Source: Bacteroidota bacterium
GTDB lineage: Bacteria > Bacteroidota > Ignavibacteria > Kapaibacteriales > UBA2268
Assembly (NCBI GenBank): GCA_022708005.1
Contig: JAKIZN010000143.1
Span: forward strand, 1-5,165
Reading direction: 5' to 3'
DNA length: 5,165 bases
Shown: positions 1 to 5,165 of the stretch, piece by piece
Position numbering within the stretch: position 1 is the stretch's first letter
Layout of the letters: the number at the start of each line of letters is the position of its first letter
Made by a program: the position numbers and the translations under genes
Notes under the pieces: model-generated
Told to the model about the DNA's origin: nothing
The model's database searches: none
The model's input: only the letters and a program-made list of their open reading frames with translations

Positions 1-1
1 A

Positions 2-580
2 GAAATTGAACAGTATCATAGCTCTGCATTACATTGGAATATACAAGAAATTAACTCTAATTTGCATAACATCATTGACAAAGCGAAACGTTCTTACTCG
101 GAAATAGAAAAAGCAACTGGGGTTAAACTTCATAATTTCAATGGTTTAGATAACTTTAAAGAAAAAATTGGAAAAGATGTCTCGTCGTTTATGGCTTTTT
201 CGAGGAGTAAGGCTGAAAGAGCACAATCAGCAGAGTTCGCCACTCTACAACCAAAAGAAAGCCTATCAACGCTCACAAAAGCTAGAATAACTATAAGCAA
301 TTATTTAGGTGGTCAGTATTTTTTTACCGTTGATGAGATTTCTTTTGTCGATGACAAAATCAGCCTAATTGAAGGGAAACACAGTAAGAACTCTTTACTT
401 CCAAGCAATGGAGACATTAAGGACGGTTTGTTAAAAATGATTTTATACTGCAACTTATCAGAAGTTACTGCAAATGGGCAAGAAGTAGAGAGCGAAGCAG
501 TATTACGTCTAACTTCACCTAAACTTATAGGCGAAATAGTGTCGTCAAGCACAAAAAAAAGAGATAGCAGCATTTTTTGA
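2..580 (+). CDS. probable type II restriction endonuclease (PD-(D/E)xK), 5'-partial and frameshifted
   Basis: This is the 3' part of a gene open from the left edge; no true start is visible. A TTG at 62 is in frame, but coding continues upstream of it, so it is not the likely start. The central part looks like a PD-(D/E)xK nuclease core: a hydrophobic strand with acidic residues (VDEISFVDD, nt 329-355), then LIEGKHS (nt 365-385), where E-G-K (nt 371-379) would be the ExK catalytic pair, followed by a DIKDGLLKMIL helix. The role is inferred from this motif and from the adenine methyltransferase directly downstream; the family is not recognised by name. The frame stops at TGA 578-580, just after an A8 run (553-560). 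One base over, the frame stays open for about 40 more residues and ends at 680, overlapping the methylase start, so the gene appears frameshifted near its 3' end. Alternatively it could be a non-restriction nuclease or a shorter natural protein. Confidence 0.6.
   Translation, partial: EIEQYHSSALHWNIQEINSNLHNIIDKAKRSYSEIEKATGVKLHNFNGLDNFKEKIGKDVSSFMAFSRSKAERAQSAEFATLQPKESLSTLTKARITISNYLGGQYFFTVDEISFVDDKISLIEGKHSKNSLLPSNGDIKDGLLKMILYCNLSEVTANGQEVESEAVLRLTSPKLIGEIVSSSTKKRDSSIF
553..560 (+). repeat. A8 homopolymer at the frame break
   Basis: Eight consecutive A's lie exactly where the reading frame of the nuclease gene changes. Upstream the coding frame has codon starts at 548, 551 and 554; downstream the protein-like frame has codon starts at 561 and 564. 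The change is one base forward, equivalent to losing one A. A runs of this length are known sites of polymerase slippage in replication and transcription, and of indel errors in sequencing. A T6 run follows at 573-578. Confidence 0.75.
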
Positions 581-680
581 AATCAATGCTTTTTCAAAAT
601 CACAGGTGAAGTTTATCGAAACTATTTTTGCTGAAGCAAAGTATAACAAGTTTGTTGTTAAAATTCAGTCTTCCAAATGA
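581..680 (+). pseudogene. out-of-frame 3' end of the restriction endonuclease gene
   Basis: After the stop at 578-580 the other frame (codons GAG ATA GCA GCA from 561 on) reads EIAAFFEINAFSKSQ and continues to TGA at 678-680. The segment has the amino-acid make-up of a real protein end: mixed hydrophobic and charged residues, no stop for about 40 codons, and a final KFVVKIQSSK. Its stop overlaps the methyltransferase ATG (677-679) as ATGA, the usual arrangement for translationally coupled genes. This suggests it was, or still is, the C-terminus of the upstream nuclease. Seven A's instead of eight at 553-560 would join the two parts. Whether the extra A is a real mutation, a slippage site or a sequencing error cannot be decided here. 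Confidence 0.6.
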
Positions 681-1546
681 TAAAAAGTCCATTAAGATAT
701 CCGGGAGGCAAAAGCAGAGCCGTTGCATTAATCTCTAATCTTGTACCAAAATTTGAGGAATTTAGGGAGCCTTTTTTGGGCGGTGGTTCTGTCTTTATTT
801 ATCTAAAGCAGCGCTTTCCAAATAAAAGATTTTGGATCAATGACCTTTATTTTGAATTATTTAAGTTTTGGGAAATATCGCAAAAGAATATTGATGCTTT
901 GATTGCGAAAATTTATGAGTGGAGAAATAAATTTTTAGCGGGCAAAGAGCTTCATAAGTTTTTAAATGAAAATTTGATAAACTTTAATGACATCGAAAGG
1001 GCAGCAGCATTTTTTATTTATAACCGAATAACGTTTTCGGGAACAAGTCTGAGCGGTGGTTATAGCGAACATGCGTTTGCAGGACGCTTCACTGATAGCA
1101 GTATCCAGCGACTTAAGCAGTTTGCAAGAGTTATAGAAAGCGCTACCATCACTAATCTCGACTATAAAGAGTTAGTTAAAGAAGATGGCGAAAGTGTATT
1201 CATATTTCTCGATCCTCCCTATTATTCAGCTACAAAATCTGCGCTATATGGAAGAAATGGAAATATGCATAAGTCATTTAGTCATACTGAATTTGCTGAA
1301 GTGATGCGAAATTGCAAACACAAGTGGCTTATCACTTACGATGACAGTCAATATATCAGAGAGCTATTTTCATTTGCAAACATCATTCCTTGGGATTTAA
1401 CTTACGGTATGAGAAATGTAACAGAAAATTCAGACCAAAAAGGCAAGGAACTATTCATATCAAACTACTTGGAATATTTACCTCAAAGCAAACAACTTAC
1501 CTTATTTGAGACGGAAATCAATAATAACAGCAACTGTTGGAGATAA
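677..1546 (+). CDS. D12-class N6-adenine DNA methyltransferase (Dam-like)
   Basis: This enzyme transfers a methyl group from S-adenosylmethionine to N6 of adenine in a specific DNA site, here probably protecting the host from the nuclease encoded just upstream. At 289 residues it is close to Dam and DpnM (about 280). The motifs run in the D12/alpha order: RYPGGKSR at 7-14 (PGGK motif), EPFLGGGS at 31-38 (SAM-binding motif I), IND at 54-56 (acidic residue of motif II), a target-recognition segment with NRITFSGTSLSGGYS at 116-130, and the catalytic DPPY at 179-182. WLITYDDS near residue 217 is a further conserved strand. The start at 677 is supported by the protein beginning just before PGGK, as the family does, and by the ATGA overlap with the preceding stop. 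No frameshift or missing catalytic residue is seen. The target sequence cannot be read from the protein; the NRITFSG...SGGYS segment differs from the classic GATC enzymes, so GATC should not be assumed. Confidence 0.93.
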   Translation: MIKSPLRYPGGKSRAVALISNLVPKFEEFREPFLGGGSVFIYLKQRFPNKRFWINDLYFELFKFWEISQKNIDALIAKIYEWRNKFLAGKELHKFLNENLINFNDIERAAAFFIYNRITFSGTSLSGGYSEHAFAGRFTDSSIQRLKQFARVIESATITNLDYKELVKEDGESVFIFLDPPYYSATKSALYGRNGNMHKSFSHTEFAEVMRNCKHKWLITYDDSQYIRELFSFANIIPWDLTYGMRNVTENSDQKGKELFISNYLEYLPQSKQLTLFETEINNNSNCWR

Positions 1547-1550
1547 AAGC

Positions 1551-1590
1551 AGTCGCCGCCTTGCAGAATTTGCTCTGCAAGACGGCGACT
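1551..1590. terminator. strong hairpin, probable (bidirectional) terminator
   Basis: A near-perfect inverted repeat lies between two convergent genes. The left arm is 1551-1567 and the right arm 1574-1590, giving 16 of 17 paired positions with one C/A mismatch (1559/1582) and a six-base loop (ATTTGC). It begins five bases after the methyltransferase stop and lies 32 bases past the end of the minus-strand ybjN-like gene. Reading leftward on the minus strand it is followed by GCTTTTATCT, a short T-tract; on the plus strand it is followed by AATTGATTGATTT, a weaker tail. Position and stability point to transcription termination for both sides, better on the minus strand by U-tract. Confidence 0.7.
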
Positions 1591-1622
1591 AATTGATTGA
1601 TTTATAATGCTAATATCCGCTA

Positions 1623-2075
1623 TCAGCTAAAATCTTCGTAGCTAATATCAGTGGCTCGCTTCCCACCTGCAACGCTAACTATTTCATCATCGTAATAATC
1701 GGAGATTATCGCTACAGCACTAATTGAAGTCTCGAGCTCATTTTTATCTAAATTTGTGCCCGTGATAGAGTGATGGAACGTAATTGTATCATCGAATAGC
1801 AAACCAAAGGCACCGAAGTGGAGTTCGGCATTTTTTCTTAGCAAAAATCTCATCAAATCATTTGTAATTTCGGCTCCCGTAACTACGTTGGCAATCACTT
1901 CGACGCAAGAGTCTTTGTCCGTGAATGGGCGAACAATGATCATTATTTGAGAAGACCCATAAGTGATAGCAAAAGAGCCATTATTGAATGAAATATAATC
2001 CGACGAGATTTCCTTTAAATACTCCTCAACTTTACGAATTGTGCTTTCAATCAATTCGAGTGGAGTTTCTATCAT
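1623..2075 (-). CDS. YbjN/CesT-like small protein (putative peptide-binding chaperone)
   Basis: The product is a soluble, acidic protein of about 150 residues with no signal peptide or membrane segment. The pattern matches the YbjN / type III secretion chaperone-like family: an N-terminal helix (ETPLELIESTIRKVEEYLKEI), short beta strands (FAITYGSSQIMIIVRPF, CVEVIANVV), a helix (NDLMRFLLRKN), then HFGAFGLLFDDTITFHHSITG and a C-terminal helix with a DYYDDEI end. Family members are thought to bind peptides or partner proteins; no enzyme residues are evident. It follows pspA on the same strand with a short gap, so the two are probably one operon and may work together on envelope stress. I chose the ATG at 2073-2075 because AAGGAGG (2081-2087) sits five bases upstream of it. 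An in-frame ATG at 2103-2105, ten codons earlier, also has a purine-rich site (AGAGGGA, 2111-2117) and would give 160 residues. The family call is from pattern memory, the function an inference. Confidence 0.75.
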   Translation of the reverse strand: MIETPLELIESTIRKVEEYLKEISSDYISFNNGSFAITYGSSQIMIIVRPFTDKDSCVEVIANVVTGAEITNDLMRFLLRKNAELHFGAFGLLFDDTITFHHSITGTNLDKNELETSISAVAIISDYYDDEIVSVAGGKRATDISYEDFS

Positions 2076-2080
2076 TTTTT

Positions 2081-2087
2081 CCTCCTT
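2081..2087 (-). promoter_or_regulatory. Shine-Dalgarno AAGGAGG for the internal start of the ybjN-like gene
   Basis: On the minus strand AAGGAGG followed by AAAAA precedes the ATG at 2073-2075. It is the strongest ribosome binding site in the window and lies inside the reading frame of the longer form starting at 2105, so it argues for the shorter protein or for two products. Confidence 0.7.
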
Positions 2088-2117
2088 AAAGAAATTGTCA
2101 ATCATAATAATCCCTCT

Positions 2118-2804
2118 TTAGCTATTAGATTCTGGTGGTGGAAGCATCCCGAGTTTAGCTTTTAGTGCTAATAGGTCAGAATCTACGTCAGCACTTGTAG
2201 TTAGCTGTTTAAATTCATCGTCAAGGGAAGTATTTTCGCCTGCAAGCTGCTCAAATGCAGACGCTTCAGCTTCGAGTTTTTCGATTTTACCTTCAAATTT
2301 ATCAAACTTACCAAAAGCATCAGAGCCAACCCCGCTAAAAGATTGCGCTATCTGCTTTTGTGCCTTAGCAGCTTGCGAGCGAGCTATAAGAGTGCTTTGT
2401 CGGCTGCGTGCCTCTTCGAGTTTAGCTTTTAACTGGTCGAGTTGCTGCCTCAACTTGTTAGAAGTCTCCTTAGCTTGCTGGTAAATCGGTCCTAAGTCAT
2501 TATAATTTCTGTCGCTGATAGCTTTCTTTTCTAATGCAGCTTTTGCCAAATCTTCACGATTAGATTGCAGCGCCAATACCGCTTTTTGCTCCCAATCTTC
2601 CCTGTCTTTTCGAGCTTTTTCGAGTTTGCGCTCAAGTCCTTTTTCGTTTGCAATAGCCTGAGCCACAGCAAGGGTAGCCTTATTGACGGATTGCTCCATC
2701 TCGATTACCATTTGCTTAAGCATTTTTTCTGGATCTTCGGCGCGATCGATTGCGTCATTAACGTTAGCTTTGAATACATCAGCTATACGTGAGAAAATAC
2801 CCAT
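2118..2804 (-). CDS. pspA: PspA/IM30 family membrane-remodelling protein
   Basis: The 228-residue product is the usual length for PspA (about 220). It begins with MGIFSRIADVFKANVNDAID, the N-terminal amphipathic helix that binds stressed membranes. The conserved EDPEKML at 23-29 follows, then a long charged coiled-coil hairpin over roughly 25-150, rich in K, E, Q and A. The C-terminal part (about 165-221) ends in the family-typical LDDEF (194-198) and DLLALKAKLG (210-219). There is no extra Vipp1-type C-terminal domain beyond residue 228. PspA proteins polymerise on the inner face of the cytoplasmic membrane, as ESCRT-III relatives, to limit proton leak and repair the bilayer. The start is supported by GAGG (2810-2813) five bases upstream. 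The gene is first in a minus-strand pair with a YbjN-like gene and is divergent from ybaB. No pspF, pspB or pspC and no sigma-54 promoter are seen, so control differs from the enterobacterial system. Confidence 0.93.
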   Translation of the reverse strand: MGIFSRIADVFKANVNDAIDRAEDPEKMLKQMVIEMEQSVNKATLAVAQAIANEKGLERKLEKARKDREDWEQKAVLALQSNREDLAKAALEKKAISDRNYNDLGPIYQQAKETSNKLRQQLDQLKAKLEEARSRQSTLIARSQAAKAQKQIAQSFSGVGSDAFGKFDKFEGKIEKLEAEASAFEQLAGENTSLDDEFKQLTTSADVDSDLLALKAKLGMLPPPESNS

Positions 2805-2937
2805 TTTAACCTCAAAAACTTATAATAATAAAATCAATTTTTATGAGTCTTAATATGCTTTAATACTAAAATATATGTTCTTTATACGTTTTAACTTTAA
2901 ATTTGTTATATTTGCAGTAAATTATTTTGGAGATAAC
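2805..2937. other. divergent intergenic region between pspA and ybaB
   Basis: This very AT-rich spacer of 133 bases must contain the promoters for both the minus-strand pspA pair and the plus-strand ybaB-recR operon. Toward ybaB there is a clear TATATTTG element and a GGAG ribosome binding site. Toward pspA there is a GAGG site, but I could not identify a convincing -10/-35, TAnnTTTG or sigma-54 element, although TATTATTATAAG-like AT stretches are present. Confidence 0.6.
2907..2914 (+). promoter_or_regulatory. TAnnTTTG (-7) promoter element for ybaB-recR
   Basis: TATATTTG matches the TAnnTTTG -7 consensus of the primary sigma factor of Bacteroidota. It lies 23 bases upstream of the ybaB ATG, giving a short leader that still contains the GGAG site at 2929-2932. 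The matching -33 TTTG element is not clear; the region about 20 bases upstream is only T-rich. In this AT-rich spacer a chance match is possible. Confidence 0.45.
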
Positions 2938-3264
2938 ATGAAATTAGATATGGAAGGACTTTTTCAGCAAGTCCAAAAAATGCAACAAGAAATGGAAAGG
3001 CTTAAATCCGAAATGGCGAGCAAAACAGTAGTTGGCGAAAGCGGTGGCGGCATGGTATCGGTAACGATGAATGGCGCCAGCAAAGTCTTAGCTATAAAAA
3101 TTGCGCCTGAATTGATAAATCCAGAAGAAATTGATATTTTGGAAGATTTAATCGTTGCGGCAGTCAATAAAGCAAATGACAAAGCTGCGGATTTAGTTTC
3201 TAATGAAATGAATAAGTTTGGTGGAATGTTACCTAATATTCCCGGGCTTAATTTAGGATTTTAA
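2938..3264 (+). CDS. ybaB: YbaB/EbfC family nucleoid-associated protein
   Basis: This small DNA-binding protein of 108 residues (family about 100-110) acts as a dimer on the nucleoid and is commonly encoded beside recR. It begins MKLDMEGLFQQVQKMQQEMERL, the N-terminal helix of the family. The sheet follows (VVGESGGGMVSVTMNGASKVLAIKI, about 31-55), then an acidic helix starting at NPEEIDILEDLI (61-72) and running through AAVNKANDKA, and a Met/Gly/Pro-rich tail (NKFGGMLPNIPGLNLGF). I chose ATG 2938 because GGAG lies five bases upstream and the family start is matched. An in-frame ATG at 2875 would add 21 hydrophobic residues unlike the family and would place the promoter element inside the gene. 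The stop is seven bases before the recR start, so the two are in one operon. The usual upstream partner dnaX is absent here. Confidence 0.93.
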   Translation: MKLDMEGLFQQVQKMQQEMERLKSEMASKTVVGESGGGMVSVTMNGASKVLAIKIAPELINPEEIDILEDLIVAAVNKANDKAADLVSNEMNKFGGMLPNIPGLNLGF

Positions 3265-3271
3265 TGTAAAT

Positions 3272-3865
3272 ATGCTATATACATCAGAATCTATCGAAAA
3301 GGTAGTTGCAGCATTTTCTAAGCTTCCCTCGATTGGTAAAAAATCTGCCCAAAGGCTAACTTATTTTATGTTAAGGCAAGACGAGAAATTTATCGATGAG
3401 TTCAGCCAAGCGCTAAATGATTTGAAAAGCAAAGTTAGGCTATGCTCTGTATGCTTTAACTACACCGATGCCGACCCTTGCCCAATATGCAGTGCGAACA
3501 ACCGAGACCGCTCTGTAATTTGCGTTGTCGAAGAGCCAAACGACGTGCTGGCTATCGAAAAAACGAATGAATTTTCTGGGCTGTACCACGTTTTGCACGG
3601 CGTTATTAATCCTATGGATGGCGTCGGTGCTAATGACTTGAAAATTAAAGAGTTGGTAAATAGAATTGGTGATGTCAAAGAAGTAATTTTAGCCATTAAT
3701 CCAAGCATTGAAGGCGAAGTTACTACTCAATATATTGCAAAAGTATTGAAGCCTTTAGACGTAAAAATAACAAGGATAGCGAGCGGCATTCCTTTGGGAT
3801 CGTCTCTCGAATGGACAGATGAAGCTACTTTGACTCGCGCTATAGAAGGCAGAATAACGCTTTGA
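3272..3865 (+). CDS. recR: recombination mediator protein RecR
   Basis: RecR works with RecO (and RecF) to load RecA onto SSB-coated single-stranded DNA at gaps during recombinational repair. The product is 197 residues, the normal family length. It shows an N-terminal helix-hairpin-helix (LPSIGKKSAQRL, 18-29), a C4 zinc finger with Cys 58, 61, 70 and 73, and a Toprim domain starting at about 81 (VICVVEEPNDVLAIE), with INPSIEGEVT at 142-151. The signature RIASGIPLGSSLEWTDEATL (168-187) and the terminal AIEGR follow. The start MLYTSESIEKVVAAFSKLP aligns with known RecR N-termini. There is no strong ribosome binding site directly before the ATG; AGGA (3256-3259) is about 12 bases away and overlaps the end of ybaB, so translation is probably coupled to ybaB. 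The TGA stop overlaps the TTG start of the next gene by three bases. All zinc and Toprim residues expected are present. Confidence 0.97.
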   Translation: MLYTSESIEKVVAAFSKLPSIGKKSAQRLTYFMLRQDEKFIDEFSQALNDLKSKVRLCSVCFNYTDADPCPICSANNRDRSVICVVEEPNDVLAIEKTNEFSGLYHVLHGVINPMDGVGANDLKIKELVNRIGDVKEVILAINPSIEGEVTTQYIAKVLKPLDVKITRIASGIPLGSSLEWTDEATLTRAIEGRITL

Positions 3866-4446
3866 AGCTAAAGTTTTTCATATTGGCAACGCTGCTCACC
3901 TCTTGCAATTTATTTAGCACTCGTTCGCCAGAAGAGCCAGATTCAGGAAATATTTCGTTCCCACCGCCCACTACTGTCGAGATTTTAATTGAAAATTTTT
4001 CTAATTCAATTAAATTTAAGAGAATTGATAACTATTCTGATTGCTTTTTAAATCAAGGCGATAAAAGTTTTTCCTTCACTCCTTCGCAAAGCGTTTATTC
4101 GGCATATCCTTCGTATTTCTCAAATTGGGATTATGAAGCCGAGCGGAGATATTTTCAATCATTAGTTTCTTCATTAAACAATGAAAGCGAAATTTCGCTA
4201 TCTATGAGCAATTCCGCTTATAATTACATCTCCCCCGACTCAACCCACTATACCGCTGAATATGCCTTAAGCGTCCCATTTACAAATTCTACGATTGGCA
4301 ACGAGTTTCGCGGCAAAATACAGCTTACGATTGTCCCATTAGATAATGGCACTTTTAGGCTAAGTCGGTGGTATGACTCCCCTATCGGCTCATCGGACTC
4401 TTCTTTGCCAACTTGGAGCTTGCTAAAAGCAAGGTATTACAACTAA
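3862..4446 (+). CDS. conserved hypothetical lipoprotein downstream of recR
   Basis: This is a 194-residue secreted lipoprotein of unknown function. It has a short type II signal: basic MKLK, hydrophobic FFILATLL, and lipobox LTSC with Cys15 as the lipidated residue, so after cleavage it would be anchored to a membrane on the periplasmic or outer side. The mature part starts with a flexible stretch (STRSPEEPDSG, PPPTT). It continues with a helix (VEILIENFSNSIKFK), a FTPSQS segment, aromatic-rich SYFSNWDYEAERRYFQSLVSS, and beta strands (YTAEYALSVPF, FRGKIQLTIVPL, TFRLSRWYD). The alpha-then-sheet order is compatible with an NTF2/SnoaL-like fold, but this is a guess. The start is TTG at 3862-3864, inside the recR stop (TTTGA); no later start would keep the signal peptide. 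It is probably translated by coupling to recR. I recall similar lipoproteins in Bacteroidota/Ignavibacteria genomes but know no function. Confidence 0.82.
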   Translation: MKLKFFILATLLTSCNLFSTRSPEEPDSGNISFPPPTTVEILIENFSNSIKFKRIDNYSDCFLNQGDKSFSFTPSQSVYSAYPSYFSNWDYEAERRYFQSLVSSLNNESEISLSMSNSAYNYISPDSTHYTAEYALSVPFTNSTIGNEFRGKIQLTIVPLDNGTFRLSRWYDSPIGSSDSSLPTWSLLKARYYN

Positions 4447-4546
4447 TTTATAGAGAGAATGCTACGGCTGATAATTATTTGTGCTAAAAAATTGCTCGAT
4501 TATTCGTATTTTGCTGCTTAATAATACTGAAAATTATGGGGAAAAT
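4447..4546. other. intergenic spacer upstream of glmS
   Basis: The 100 AT-rich bases separate the lipoprotein stop from glmS. No stable hairpin, terminator U-tract or convincing promoter is seen. It is too short for the known glmS ribozyme and none of its structure is apparent. GGGGA at 4538-4542 serves as the glmS ribosome binding site. Confidence 0.5.
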
Positions 4547-5165
4547 ATGTGCGGAATTGTTGGATATATTGGCTCTCGCAGAGCTACGCAAGTCTTGCTC
4601 AACGGACTGAAAAGAATGGAATATCGCGGTTATGATTCGTCTGGAATGTCGATAATCGAAGGCAAGGATATTCTTACGTTTAAGAAAAAAGGCAAGGTCG
4701 CCGATTTGGAACGATTAATAGCAAGCAAAGAGTTGAACAGCACTATAGGCATAGCTCATACAAGATGGGCAACGCATGGCTTTCCAAACGATGTAAATGC
4801 TCATCCGCACTCGGATAATTCTGGCAAAATTTCAATCGTGCATAATGGTATTATCGAAAATTATGGCTCACTAAAAAAAGCTCTATCAAATAAAGGATAC
4901 ACTTTTAAGTCAGAGACAGACACAGAAGTATTAGCCGTTTATATTGGTGCCATTTACGAGAAAACAAATGACTTAGAGCTAGCTGTTAGAATGGCTCTTG
5001 CAGAAGTTGTCGGCACTTTTGGTTTATTAGTGCTATCGATAAACGAGCCGAATAAAATAATTGGGGCAAGGCGCGGAAGCCCTATGGTGCTTGGTATTGG
5101 CGAAGGCGAGTATATTTTAGCAAGCGACGCAACGGCTATTATCCAATATACTAAGCAAGTCATAT
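4547..5165 (+). CDS. glmS: glutamine--fructose-6-phosphate aminotransferase (isomerizing), 3'-partial
   Basis: GlmS makes glucosamine 6-phosphate from fructose 6-phosphate and glutamine, the first committed step to UDP-GlcNAc for peptidoglycan and lipopolysaccharide. The window contains the first 206 residues of about 600, all in the class II glutamine amidotransferase domain; the reading frame is open to the right edge and the two SIS sugar-binding domains lie outside. The N-terminus MCGIVGYIG supplies the nucleophile Cys2, which becomes residue 1 after Met removal. Further signatures are EYRGYDSSG (25-33), HTRWATHG (71-78), HNGIIENY (99-106) and SETDTEVL (122-129). The start is certain because the catalytic cysteine must be the second residue; GGGG at 4538-4541 lies five bases upstream. 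A nearby ATG at 4536 is out of frame. All visible glutaminase residues are intact. Confidence 0.97.
   Translation, partial: MCGIVGYIGSRRATQVLLNGLKRMEYRGYDSSGMSIIEGKDILTFKKKGKVADLERLIASKELNSTIGIAHTRWATHGFPNDVNAHPHSDNSGKISIVHNGIIENYGSLKKALSNKGYTFKSETDTEVLAVYIGAIYEKTNDLELAVRMALAEVVGTFGLLVLSINEPNKIIGARRGSPMVLGIGEGEYILASDATAIIQYTKQVI

Noticed and set aside
62..64. TTG at 62 as the start of the nuclease gene
   Set aside because: The same frame is open upstream to the window edge with protein-like content and there is no ribosome binding site before 62, so the gene most likely begins outside the window.
313..573. Open antisense frame inside the nuclease gene, and similar ones at 2565-2792, 2964-3182, 3460-3708 and 4954-5163
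   Set aside because: All lie opposite well-supported genes, have no ribosome binding site or family likeness, and are explained as by-products of the coding strand.
677..1546. Calling the methylase a GATC-specific Dam
   Set aside because: The catalytic motifs are shared by all D12 enzymes, and the recognition segment does not clearly match GATC enzymes; specificity is left open.
2805..2880. Sigma-54 promoter for pspA, as in enterobacteria
   Set aside because: No GG-N10-GC (-24/-12) pattern is found on the minus strand upstream of pspA.
2875..2937. Longer ybaB form starting at ATG 2875
   Set aside because: The extra 21 residues (starting MFFIRFNFKF) do not fit the YbaB family, the stretch has no ribosome binding site of its own, and it contains the promoter-like element. 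ATG 2938 has GGAG at the right spacing.
4447..4546. glmS ribozyme/riboswitch before glmS
   Set aside because: The gap is only 100 bases, shows none of the ribozyme's paired elements, and that ribozyme is typical of Firmicutes.

Overview
The window is AT-rich bacterial chromosome carrying eight protein-coding genes, two of them cut by the window edges. Three things together suggest, without proving, the Bacteroidota/Ignavibacteria/Kapabacteria (FCB) group: the low GC, a TAnnTTTG-type promoter element upstream of ybaB, and a small type II-signal lipoprotein co-transcribed with recR. Clear Shine-Dalgarno sequences before several genes fit an early-branching member of that group better than a typical Bacteroides.

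Positions 1-1590 hold an accessory block. It starts with the 3' part of a probable PD-(D/E)xK restriction endonuclease gene. This is followed, with an ATGA overlap, by a D12-class N6-adenine DNA methyltransferase. The nuclease frame is broken at a run of eight A's (553-560). Skipping one base there restores a frame that runs to a stop overlapping the methyltransferase start. The locus therefore looks like a restriction-modification pair whose nuclease is truncated, slippage-dependent or switchable, while the methylase is intact. A strong 17-position hairpin (1551-1590) closes the block between convergent genes.

Positions 1620-2804, on the minus strand, hold a two-gene operon: a PspA/IM30 membrane-remodelling protein followed 12 bases later by a YbjN/CesT-like small protein. 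The latter has two closely spaced start codons, each with its own ribosome binding site.

Positions 2805-2937 are a divergent intergenic region. From 2938 rightward runs ybaB (nucleoid-associated protein), recR (recombination mediator) and a lipoprotein that starts at TTG inside the recR stop. After a 100-base gap comes glmS (glucosamine-6-phosphate synthase), which runs off the right edge. These are ordinary housekeeping genes for DNA repair and cell-envelope precursor synthesis. The parts most worth a second look are the frameshifted restriction gene and the pspA-ybjN pairing. I see no RNA gene, CRISPR array, insertion sequence or riboswitch.
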